A stretch of DNA of 7,038 nt, from NCBI GenBank assembly GCA_019243595.1, contig JAFAUA010000376.1:1-7038 (forward strand). The letters are read 5' to 3'. Numbering within the stretch: position 1 is the stretch's first letter; each line of letters starts with the position of its first letter. The notes under the pieces were generated by a model that was given only the letters and a program-made list of their open reading frames with translations, searched no databases and was not told the DNA's origin. Source of the DNA: Acidimicrobiia bacterium (GTDB lineage: Bacteria; Actinomycetota; Acidimicrobiia; Acidimicrobiales; AC-14). This document shows positions 1 to 6,012 of this stretch, in pieces. The translations under genes were made by a program, and so were the position numbers.

Positions 1-491
1 CCGAACGGCTCGTCCATCAGCAGGACCGGCGGGTCGGCGGCGAGCGCCCGGGCCACGCCGACCCGCTGGCGCTGTCCACCGGAGAGCTGGTCCGGATAGC
101 GCTGCCGGAACTCCGCGGGTTCGAGGCCGACCAACTCGAGGAGCTCGTCGACGCGGGCCCGCATCTTGCGCCGGTCCCACCCCAAGAGGCGGGGCACGGT
201 CGCCACGTTCTGGGCGACGGTCTCGTGCGGGAACAGGCCCACCTGCTGGATGACGTAGCCCATGCGACGGCGCAGCTTCACCGGGTCGCCGTGGGTCACA
301 TCCTCGTCGTCGAGGATGATGCGGCCGCCCGAGGGCTCGATCAGGCGGTTGATCATCCGCAGCGTCGTCGTCTTGCCCGATCCTGACGGGCCGATGAGGA
401 CGCAGACCTCGCCCTCGTCGACCTCGAGGCTCAGCTCTTGCACGACCGTGCGGCTGCCGTAGCGCTTGCTCACCGACTCGAGCCGCAGCAT
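1..491 (-). CDS. ABC transporter ATP-binding subunit, osmoprotectant (OpuCA/OsmV/ProV) type, partial
   Basis: This gene encodes the nucleotide-binding subunit that hydrolyses ATP at the inner face of the membrane to power an importer. The first 163 residues are visible; the rest, including any C-terminal CBS domains typical of the OpuCA/ProV family, lies beyond base 1. Seen in order: Walker A GPSGSGKT (residues 34-41), Q-loop at Q82 in VIQQVGLFPH, ABC signature LSGGQRQRVG (136-145), and Walker B VLLMDEPF (156-163) with catalytic E161. The ATG at 491 is the only plausible start: it gives the usual family N-terminus (MLRLESVSKRYG) and no in-frame start lies just upstream. The gene diverges from two OpuC-type permease genes and a binding-protein gene, so it most likely powers that importer. 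Such genes usually sit in line in one operon, so the divergent layout is notable. The ABC ATPase call is certain; the osmoprotectant subtype rests on context and Q-loop similarity. Confidence 0.93.
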   Translation of the reverse strand, partial: MLRLESVSKRYGSRTVVQELSLEVDEGEVCVLIGPSGSGKTTTLRMINRLIEPSGGRIILDDEDVTHGDPVKLRRRMGYVIQQVGLFPHETVAQNVATVPRLLGWDRRKMRARVDELLELVGLEPAEFRQRYPDQLSGGQRQRVGVARALAADPPVLLMDEPF

Positions 492-500
492 CGGAGTGCG

Positions 501-506
501 AGGGTA
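501..506 (-). promoter_or_regulatory. Putative -10 element for the ATP-binding subunit gene
   Basis: Read on the minus strand, these bases are TACCCT, a TANNNT-type -10 hexamer. It ends 9 bases before the ATG at 491, so transcription would begin at, or within about 3 bases of, the start codon and give a leaderless or near-leaderless mRNA. No well-placed Shine-Dalgarno is seen, and no clear -35 is seen. It overlaps the opposing hexamer by two bases. This is inferred from position and sequence only. Confidence 0.4.
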
Positions 507-510
507 CTCT
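505..510 (+). promoter_or_regulatory. Putative -10 element for the permease/binding-protein operon (leaderless)
   Basis: TACTCT matches the TANNNT -10 consensus. Its last base is 7 bases upstream of the A of the ATG at 517, the spacing typical of leaderless actinobacterial genes. The only Shine-Dalgarno-like string (GAGGG, 500-504) lies 12 bases from the ATG and overlaps the hexamer, so a leaderless start is the simpler reading. No -35 resembling TTGACA is seen. The hexamer is part of an imperfect 10-base palindrome (AGGGTACTCT, 501-510) shared with the divergent gene. Confidence 0.45.
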
Positions 511-516
511 TCGCCG

Positions 517-1200
517 ATGCCGGGGCCTGCGGTCGTCGCGCAGACGAGCGAGCCGTGGATCCGGTGGAACTGGGTGTCGAGCCACACCGACGTCGTGTTC
601 CACGCCCTGCGCGATCACGTCGAGCTCACGCTCATCGCCGTGGGCATCGGGATGCTCATCTCCGTGCCCCTTGCCCTGCTCGCCCGGCGTTGGCGGTGGT
701 TCGAGGCGCCCGTCCTCTCGGTGACCGGCATCCTCTACACGATCCCGTCGATCGCCCTGCTCGCCCTGCTCGTGCCGTGGACGGGTCTGACGCGAACGAC
801 GGCGGAGATCGCACTCGTCAGCTACACGCTCTTGATCCTCATCCGGAACATCGTCGCCGGCTTGGCCGGCGTTCCCGCCGATGTACGCGAGGCGGCGGAG
901 GGCATGGGCTACACCCCGACGCGTCAGTTCGCCCGGGTCGAGCTGCCCCTGGCGCTGCCGGTGATCATCGCCGGGATCCGCATCGCGGTCGTGACGACGA
1001 TCGGGTTGGTCACGGTCACGGCCGTCATCGGCCAAGGGGGTCTGGGACAGCTCATCCTCGACGGCCTGATCCGGGACTTCCGCACCGAGGTCGTCGTCGG
1101 CTCGGTGCTGTGCGTCGCTCTGGCCGTGGTCGCCGACCTCGCCCTGGTCGGCGTGCAGCGGGTGGCCATGCCGTGGGCCCGAAGGCGCAGCGCACCGTGA
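517..1200 (+). CDS. ABC importer permease, OpuCB/OsmW/ProW-like (first permease)
   Basis: This gene encodes a 227-residue integral membrane permease forming half of the translocation channel. Hydrophobic segments lie at about residues 34-56, 64-88, 93-115, 145-175 and 192-214. The cytoplasmic EAA loop that docks on the ATPase is intact: E125-A-A-x-G-M-G131, followed by ELPLALP (142-148). The motifs IPSIALLALL and GQGGLGQLI are typical of BPD_transp_1 permeases of glycine-betaine/choline systems. I chose the ATG at 517 because it clears the divergent gene and sits 7 bases after a -10-like TACTCT. A TTG at 466 in the same frame would run back into the ATP-binding gene. The family's homology starts near residue 25, so a slightly later start cannot be excluded. 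The stop overlaps the next permease gene as GTGA, implying coupled translation. The substrate is not readable from the sequence. Confidence 0.9.
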   Translation: MPGPAVVAQTSEPWIRWNWVSSHTDVVFHALRDHVELTLIAVGIGMLISVPLALLARRWRWFEAPVLSVTGILYTIPSIALLALLVPWTGLTRTTAEIALVSYTLLILIRNIVAGLAGVPADVREAAEGMGYTPTRQFARVELPLALPVIIAGIRIAVVTTIGLVTVTAVIGQGGLGQLILDGLIRDFRTEVVVGSVLCVALAVVADLALVGVQRVAMPWARRRSAP

Positions 1201-1919
1201 AATTTCTTGGTGACGTCCTCGCCTGGTTCGCGACCGGTTCGCACTGGCAGGGCACGAACGGGATTCCCCATCGGGTGTTCGAGCACCTGGTCATGTCGGG
1301 CGCCGCGGTGGGAGCGGCGCTGCTGGTCGCCATGCCACCGAGCCTGTACCTCGGCCACCTGCGCCGGTTCGGCTCCATCGCCATCAACTTCACCAACGCG
1401 GGCCGAGCCATCCCCTCCTTCGCGGTGCTCGTGCTGGCCGCCCAGATTTTCGGCATCGGCGCCGAGCCGGCGTTCATCGCGCTGTTCGTGCTCGCCATAC
1501 CGCCGCTCGTCACCAACAGCTACGTGGGGATGGCCGACGTCGACCCCGAGATCAGGGACTCGGCAAAGGGCATGGGCATGACGGGGTGGCAGAGCCTGTG
1601 GCACGTCGAGCTGCCCGTGGCCCTCCCGGTCGTGCTGGCCGGCGTGCGGACGGCCGCCGTCCAGGTGGTCGCCACGGCCACCCTCGCCGCCCTCGTGGCG
1701 TGGGGCGGACTCGGTCGCTACATCATCGACGGACTCGCCCAACGGGACTTCGTGCAGGTCTTCGCGGGCGCCTTCCTGGTCGCCGTGCTGTCGGTGTTGA
1801 CCGAGCTCGTGCTCGCCCTCCTGCAGCGCTTCACGGTCTCGGCTGGCCTTACCCACCGCCATCGAGGCAAGAATGAGCCCTTCGTCGGCGCGGCCACGGC
1901 GGTCGTCGAGCCGACCTGA
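1197..1919 (+). CDS. ABC importer permease, OpuCD/OsmY/ProW-like (second permease)
   Basis: This gene encodes a 240-residue membrane permease, the partner of the upstream permease in a heterodimeric channel. The EAA-type loop is present but degenerate: D121-S-A-K-G-M-G127, then ELPVALP (138-144). NAGRAIPSFAVLVL (67-80) and WGGLGRYIIDGLAQRDF (169-185) are typical of OpuCB/OpuCD-like proteins. Hydrophobic segments fall at about 34-53, 72-86, 91-108, 142-168 and 187-209. The GTG at 1197 is chosen because it forms a 4-base GTGA overlap with the upstream stop and gives a normal family N-terminus. A weak Shine-Dalgarno (GAAGG, 1181-1185) lies 11 bases upstream. The same frame stays open far upstream through the first permease gene, but that part is an out-of-frame shadow, not a fusion. 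The polar C-terminal tail (from about residue 217) looks poorly conserved. It is cotranscribed with the binding-protein gene 23 bases downstream. Confidence 0.9.
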   Translation: MKFLGDVLAWFATGSHWQGTNGIPHRVFEHLVMSGAAVGAALLVAMPPSLYLGHLRRFGSIAINFTNAGRAIPSFAVLVLAAQIFGIGAEPAFIALFVLAIPPLVTNSYVGMADVDPEIRDSAKGMGMTGWQSLWHVELPVALPVVLAGVRTAAVQVVATATLAALVAWGGLGRYIIDGLAQRDFVQVFAGAFLVAVLSVLTELVLALLQRFTVSAGLTHRHRGKNEPFVGAATAVVEPT

Positions 1920-1926
1920 CGTCACC

Positions 1927-1933
1927 AAGGAGA
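1927..1933 (+). promoter_or_regulatory. Strong ribosome binding site of the binding-protein gene
   Basis: AAGGAGA lies 9 bases before the ATG at 1943, in the 23-base gap after the second permease gene. It is the best Shine-Dalgarno in the window. This fits the usual need for more binding protein than permease, and it fixes the start of the lipoprotein. Confidence 0.8.
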
Positions 1934-1942
1934 CATCGATAC

Positions 1943-2878
1943 ATGCGGAAGTACCGAGCTCGGCTCGCCCTCCCAGCGCTCGTTCTGGCGCTTGGCCTCG
2001 TCGTCGCTGCGTGCGGCGGGGGTAGCAGCAAGTCGAGCAGCGCGACCACCACGGCGAAGGAGTCGATCACCATCGCCGCCTTCAATTTCCCGGAGAGCTC
2101 CACGCTCGCCAACATCTACGGCAAGGCGCTGCAGTCCAAGGGGTACCGGGTGACGTTCAAGCCGAACCTCGGCACCCGCGAGGTGGTCGAGCCCGCGCTC
2201 CTCAACGGTGAGCTCGATGCCTACGTCACCTACGCGGCCACCGAGCTGACGTTCCTCAAGGTGCCCGGCGACGCGGGCACCGCCACCGGCGACGTGCAGC
2301 AGACCGTGACCCGCCTCCGCGACGCCTACACCTCGAAGGGCATCAGCGTGCTCGACGCTTCGTCAGCCGCCGACGCCAATGCCTTCGCCGTCACCAAGGC
2401 GACCGCTGACAAGGACAAGCTCGTCAAGACGTCGGACCTGGCGCCGTTCGCGGCCCAGATGACGCTCGGCGGCCCGCCCGAGTGCCCGACCCGTCCGTTC
2501 TGCCAGCAGGGCCTTCTCAAGACGTACGGTCTGAAGTTCAAGTCGTTCAAGGCCCTCGACGCCGGAGGCCCGCTCTCCAAGAACGCCCTCGCCAACGGTG
2601 ACGTCGACGTGGCACTCATCTTCTCGAGCGACAGCGCCGTCCAGGCTCGGAACTTCGTCATCCTCCAGGACGACAAGCACCTCCAGAACGCCGACAACGT
2701 CGTGCCGGTCATCCGGACGCCGAAGCTCAACGGCGAGATCACGAGCATCTGGAACTCGATCTCCTCGAAGCTCACGACCGACGACCTGGTCGCCATGAAC
2801 AAGAAGACCGACGTCGACAAGCAAGATGCGGCGACGGTGGCCGACCAGTGGCTACGCGACCACGGGTTCAGCTCATAG
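1943..2878 (+). CDS. Substrate-binding lipoprotein of osmoprotectant/quaternary-amine ABC importer (OpuAC/OsmF-like)
   Basis: This gene encodes a 311-residue extracellular lipoprotein that captures the substrate and delivers it to the two permeases. Residues 1-23 form a lipoprotein signal peptide: basic MRKYRAR, a hydrophobic core, and the lipobox VAAC with lipidated C24, followed by a Gly/Ser/Thr-rich linker to about residue 40. The OpuAC-type fold begins at SITIAAFNFPESSTLANIYG (41-60). The family block GTRE (77-80) is followed by ALLNGELDAYVTY (85-97). GGPPECPTRPFCQQGL (176-191) carries C181 and C187, which could form a disulfide, and NGDVDVALIFSSD (218-230) marks the second lobe. The family's common EYTGT motif reads TYAAT here (96-100), so the substrate may differ from betaine, carnitine or choline. 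The start is set by the AAGGAGA site. The gene's 3' end overlaps the convergent dapC gene by 11 bases. Confidence 0.92.
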   Translation: MRKYRARLALPALVLALGLVVAACGGGSSKSSSATTTAKESITIAAFNFPESSTLANIYGKALQSKGYRVTFKPNLGTREVVEPALLNGELDAYVTYAATELTFLKVPGDAGTATGDVQQTVTRLRDAYTSKGISVLDASSAADANAFAVTKATADKDKLVKTSDLAPFAAQMTLGGPPECPTRPFCQQGLLKTYGLKFKSFKALDAGGPLSKNALANGDVDVALIFSSDSAVQARNFVILQDDKHLQNADNVVPVIRTPKLNGEITSIWNSISSKLTTDDLVAMNKKTDVDKQDAATVADQWLRDHGFSS

Positions 2879-3983
2879 CGCTGATGCGGTCGGCCGCCCG
2901 TTCCAGGCGGGCGGTCGGCTGCACCACGGCGACGCGCACGTAGCCGGCGCCGTCGGAGCCGTAGAACTCACCCGGGGACACGAGCACGCCAGCCTCCTTG
3001 GCCAGGCGCTCGGTGAACGCCCAGGCGTCGCCCTCGGGCGCCGCCACCCACAAGTAGAACGTCCCCTCGGGGAAGGGCGTGTCGACGCCCGCCTCGGCGA
3101 ACGCCTCTCGCATGATGCCGAGGCGCACGCGATAGCGCTCGCGTTGCTTCTCGAGGTGGGCGTCGTCCTCCAGCGCGACACTCGCCGCCAGCTGGGCGGG
3201 CCCCGGCATCATCAAGCCCACGTGCTTGCGCACTTCGGCGAGGTAGCGCACCAGCCCGCGGTCGCCGGCGTAGAACCCGGCGCGCAGGCCGGCCATGTTC
3301 GACCGTTTGGACAGCGAGTGCACGGCGACGAGCCCGTCGAGCCCGTGCTCCAGGATCGTGTGGCGGGCGCCGCTCCACGTGAATTCGACGTAGCACTCGT
3401 CGCTGAACACCGGCACCCCGTGCTCGCGTCCCCACGCGGCGGCGGCGCCGAGGTCGTCGACGGCGCCGGTCGGGTTGGCCGGGGTGTTCACCCAGAGACA
3501 GAGAGCTCGTCGCGCGTCCGCGTCGTCGATCGACGAGATGTCAAGGTGCCAGCTTTCGTCGACGGCGACGGGGACGGCCCGGCAGCCAGCCAGGAGGGCG
3601 CCCATGGCGTACGTCGGATAGGAAACCGCCGGGTAGAGCACGGTGTCCCGCTGCGGGTCACGCAGTCGCAGGATGTGGGGCACGTTCGCCACGAACTCCT
3701 TGGTGCCGACGCAGGCCGCGAGGTCTGACGGGTCGAGACCGACGCCGAATCGGCGTTCCAGCCAGCCGGCCGCCGCCACCCGGAACGCGGCCGAGCCGAT
3801 CGACGCCGGATACCCGGCCTCGGTGCCCGATGCGCCCAGGGCGGTAACGACGGCCGCGGACGGCGGGTCGCACGGCGTGCCCACCGACAGGTCGACGAGG
3901 CCGTCCTCGTGGGCGGCGGCCAGTGCCTTCAGGGGGTCGAGGCGGTCGTAGGGGTAGGGCGGTGGCTGGAACCCGGCGTTCAC
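2868..3983 (-). CDS. dapC: Succinyldiaminopimelate transaminase (class I/II PLP aminotransferase)
   Basis: This gene encodes a 371-residue cytoplasmic PLP enzyme of fold type I. It likely interconverts N-succinyl-2-amino-6-ketopimelate and N-succinyl-LL-2,6-diaminopimelate, with glutamate as amino donor, in lysine/peptidoglycan-precursor synthesis. Visible residues: NTPANPTG with N170, SDECY with D195 and Y198, the Schiff-base lysine K226 in VHSLSKRSN, phosphate-binding R234 in GLRAGF, and substrate-carboxylate R350 in YVRVAV. The N-terminus (YPYDRLDPLKAL... DLSVGTPCDPP) and the SLSKRSN-AGLRAGF block resemble actinobacterial DapC more than aspartate aminotransferases. The start is GTG at 3983, overlapping the hflX stop as GTGA. 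A GAGGAG lies 14 bases upstream, too far to be ideal, so translation is probably coupled to hflX. DapF encoded two genes upstream supports the pathway assignment. A related N-succinyl or N-acetyl substrate specificity cannot be excluded from sequence alone. Confidence 0.88.
   Translation of the reverse strand: MNAGFQPPPYPYDRLDPLKALAAAHEDGLVDLSVGTPCDPPSAAVVTALGASGTEAGYPASIGSAAFRVAAAGWLERRFGVGLDPSDLAACVGTKEFVANVPHILRLRDPQRDTVLYPAVSYPTYAMGALLAGCRAVPVAVDESWHLDISSIDDADARRALCLWVNTPANPTGAVDDLGAAAAWGREHGVPVFSDECYVEFTWSGARHTILEHGLDGLVAVHSLSKRSNMAGLRAGFYAGDRGLVRYLAEVRKHVGLMMPGPAQLAASVALEDDAHLEKQRERYRVRLGIMREAFAEAGVDTPFPEGTFYLWVAAPEGDAWAFTERLAKEAGVLVSPGEFYGSDGAGYVRVAVVQPTARLERAADRISAMS
2885..2923 (+). 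terminator. Putative terminator hairpin of the transporter operon, inside the 3' end of dapC
   Basis: A 16-pair stem starts 6 bases after the binding-protein stop codon. The left arm is 2885-2900, the loop TTCCAGG (2901-2907), and the right arm 2908-2923. Thirteen pairs are Watson-Crick and three are G-U (2888/2920, 2890/2918, 2893/2915); the seven pairs next to the loop are all G-C. No U-tract follows, as is common for high-GC actinobacterial terminators. In the opposite-strand RNA the three G-U pairs become C-A mismatches, so the hairpin favours the plus-strand transcript. Termination itself is inferred. Confidence 0.6.
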
Positions 3984-5242
3984 GACGAGACCACGAACTC
4001 CTCGAAGCGGCCGGGGCCGCCGCTGCGGAAGCGCGCTCGGAGCACGGTCGCCTCCGGCTCGTGGGCTTCGGAGAGCACCTCGCCCTCGCGATGCAGGGCG
4101 GCGACCACGTCGCCGCGGTCGTAGGGCACACGGAGCTCGACCACGGGCGCCAGCGCCCGCAGGCGATCGCCGATCGTGCGCAGCAAGTGCTCGACGCCGT
4201 CACCGGTGCCCGCCGAGAGCATCACCGACCCCGGGTGACGATCGACGAGCCGCTTGGCCTCGGGTGCGATGTCGGCTTTGTTGAACGCCAGCAGCTCGGG
4301 CACCCGGTCGGCGCCGATCTCGGCCAGCACGGCATGCACGGCGGCGATCTGCTCGTTCGGATCGTGGGCTGCGCTGTCGACGACGTGCACCAGGAGGTCG
4401 GACTCCTTCACGACCTCGAGCGTCGACTGAAAGGCCTCCACCAGCTGGTGCGGCAGCTTGCGCACGAAGCCGACGGTGTCGTTGACGAGCACCGGCTCGC
4501 CGCCGGGAAGGTCGAGCCGGCGCGTGCGCGGGTCGAGCGTGGCGAACAGCCGGTCCTCGACGAGCACGCCCGCGTCAGTGAGGCGGTTCAACAACGTCGA
4601 CTTACCGGCGTTCGTGTAACCGACCAGCGAGATCGTCGGGATGCCCGAGCGGGCGCGCGCCTTGCGCTGGGTGCGCCGGGTCTTCGAAAGGTCGCGGAGC
4701 TCGCTCTCGAGCTTGGTGATGCGACGAAGCAGGCGGCGACGGTCGACTTCGAGCTGCGTCTCGCCCGGACCCCGCGTGCCGATGCCACCCGCCTGCTGGC
4801 TGAAGGCTTTGCCTCGACCCCGAAGGCGCGGCAGCCGGTAGCGCAGGAGGGCGAGCTCGACCTGGGCCCGGCCTTCTTGGGTGCGGGCGTTCTGGGCGAA
4901 GATGTCGAGGATCACCGCCGTGCGGTCGATCGCCGTCCGTCCCAGCAGCTTCTCCAGGTTGCGGCTCTGGGCGGGGCTCAGCTCGTCGTCGAACACGACA
5001 GTGTCGGCATCGACCTCGAGGGAGACCTGCCGCAGCTCGTCGGCCTTGCCCTTGCCGATGTAGGTCGCGGGGTCGGGGCTTTCGCGTCGCTGCAGCACAC
5101 GCTCGGCCACATCCGCCCCTGCGGTGTCGACGAGCAGGGCCAGCTCGTCGAGATGAGCCTCGGTGTCGTCCACCGTCTCCGGCGGGATGGTGACCCCCAC
5201 GAGCACGATCCGCTCGCGTATGGCCCTTTCAATGAGGCTCAA
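3980..5242 (-). CDS. hflX: GTPase HflX, ribosome-associated
   Basis: This gene encodes a 420-residue GTPase of the Obg-HflX superfamily. The family binds 50S subunits and splits stalled or stressed ribosomes. The N-terminal HflX domain has RRESPDPATYIGKGKADEL (52-70) and ends in the diagnostic GIGTRGPGETQLE (153-165), followed by an Arg/Lys-rich helix (about 168-198). The G domain is complete: G1 GYTNAGKST (208-216), G2 with T235 in FATLDPRTRR, G3 DTVGF (255-259), G4 NKAD (321-324) and G5 SAG (343-345). A C-terminal domain follows (about 366-420). The length is close to E. coli HflX (426). The start is TTG at 5242, overlapping the dapF stop as TTGA, with AGGGTGG 11 bases upstream. No ATG or GTG lies in frame before the conserved IVLVGV strand, so the TTG is well supported. 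The stop overlaps the dapC start. Confidence 0.96.
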   Translation of the reverse strand: MSLIERAIRERIVLVGVTIPPETVDDTEAHLDELALLVDTAGADVAERVLQRRESPDPATYIGKGKADELRQVSLEVDADTVVFDDELSPAQSRNLEKLLGRTAIDRTAVILDIFAQNARTQEGRAQVELALLRYRLPRLRGRGKAFSQQAGGIGTRGPGETQLEVDRRRLLRRITKLESELRDLSKTRRTQRKARARSGIPTISLVGYTNAGKSTLLNRLTDAGVLVEDRLFATLDPRTRRLDLPGGEPVLVNDTVGFVRKLPHQLVEAFQSTLEVVKESDLLVHVVDSAAHDPNEQIAAVHAVLAEIGADRVPELLAFNKADIAPEAKRLVDRHPGSVMLSAGTGDGVEHLLRTIGDRLRALAPVVELRVPYDRGDVVAALHREGEVLSEAHEPEATVLRARFRSGGPGRFEEFVVSS

Positions 5243-6012
5243 GCTTCGACCGCCACCCTTGCCACGAACTCGACGGGGCCGGTGAGGAGCACGGCGTCCT
5301 CGCCCACTTCAACGTCGAGGTCACCGCCGGGGTTGTGCACGGTGACGTGTGTACCCACCAGTCCCCATGCGTGTGCAGCGGCGGCCGCCGCGCAGGTGCC
5401 TGTCCCACAAGCGCGGGTCTCCCCCGCGCCCCGCTCCCAGACGCGGAACTTGAGCTCGTCCTTGCCCGGACCCGGGGCGATGAACTCGACGTTCATCCCA
5501 CCTGGTCGGAGCTGCTCGAGCTTGGGACCGAGTTCGGCCACGTGCACGTCGGCGGGATCGGGGCACAGAAGCACCAGGTGGGGGTTGCCCATCTCCACCT
5601 CTCGCTGCCGCCAACCGGGCGAGCTGTGCTCGCGCTCGGGGCCGAGCTCGGCCCGGCCCATGTCGACGGTGACGCCTTCGTCCTTGATCCAAAGGCGCTT
5701 GATCCCCGCATCGGTGGCGACCGCGACCTCGGCTCCGGTGACGAGGCCGTGAGCGACCGCGGCGCGCACGAGGCAGCGGATGCCGTTGCCGCTCATCTCC
5801 GCCCGCCCGCCGTCGGCGTTGCGGAGAACCATCGTGAGGTCGGCGTCACCGGTCGCGTCCTTGGTGACCCAAATGAGGCCGTCGGCGCCAACCCCACGGT
5901 GGCGGTCGCAGACGCGGCGCACGAAGTCGTCGTCGACGGGGTTGGTGCCGTCGGCGTCGACGAGGATCAGGAAGTCGTTCCCGAGCGCCTGGTACTTGTC
6001 GAGCTCGATCAT
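5239..6012 (-). CDS. dapF: Diaminopimelate epimerase
   Basis: This gene encodes a 257-residue cofactor-independent racemase that converts LL- to meso-diaminopimelate, the direct precursor of lysine and of the peptidoglycan cross-linking residue. The two-base catalytic cysteines are both present in their signature blocks: C80 in EMSGNGIRC and C202 in ERGAGETRACGTG. Other family marks are YQALGNDF (7-14), R39-G-V-G-A-D-G, LRNADG (63-68) and MGNPH (141-145). The protein is slightly shorter than the usual 270-285 residues, without loss of a key motif. The ATG at 6012 is chosen over an in-frame start at 6078 because it begins exactly at the family N-terminus, has GGAGG 5 bases upstream, and overlaps the miaA stop as ATGA. 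Its stop in turn overlaps the hflX TTG start. It works in the same pathway as dapC two genes downstream. Confidence 0.97.
   Translation of the reverse strand: MIELDKYQALGNDFLILVDADGTNPVDDDFVRRVCDRHRGVGADGLIWVTKDATGDADLTMVLRNADGGRAEMSGNGIRCLVRAAVAHGLVTGAEVAVATDAGIKRLWIKDEGVTVDMGRAELGPEREHSSPGWRQREVEMGNPHLVLLCPDPADVHVAELGPKLEQLRPGGMNVEFIAPGPGKDELKFRVWERGAGETRACGTGTCAAAAAAHAWGLVGTHVTVHNPGGDLDVEVGEDAVLLTGPVEFVARVAVEA
5254..5260 (-). promoter_or_regulatory. Ribosome binding site supporting the TTG start of hflX
   Basis: On the minus strand this reads AGGGTGG, inside the last codons of dapF and 11 bases before the TTG at 5242. It supports the TTG as a real start and suggests some independent initiation in addition to coupling with dapF. 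Confidence 0.5.

Noticed and set aside
300..317. Inverted repeat ATCCTCG/CGAGGAT with a 4-base loop.
   Set aside because: It lies inside the ATPase coding sequence over an Asp-Asp-Glu-Asp run, so codon choice explains it; no regulatory role is suggested.
466..516. Earlier TTG start for the first permease.
   Set aside because: It would overlap the divergent ATPase gene, adds residues unlike the family, and the ATG at 517 has a well-spaced -10-like hexamer.
438..1196. An open frame that runs into the second permease gene and would make a 493-residue protein.
   Set aside because: The part before 1197 is Arg/Pro/His-rich low-complexity translation lying over the first permease gene in another frame; the real protein starts at the GTG that overlaps the previous stop.
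924..1928. A 334-residue minus-strand open frame opposite the two permease genes.
   Set aside because: Its composition is that of a GC-rich shadow frame and both permeases opposite it are clearly real.
2820..2867. Possible terminator for the dapC transcript beyond its stop.
   Set aside because: Only a 4-base GTGG/CCAC stem with a large loop is seen, too weak to call.
3923..5752. A 609-residue plus-strand open frame antisense to hflX and dapF.
   Set aside because: It lies opposite two clear, motif-complete genes and has no recognisable domain; long antisense frames are expected at this GC content.
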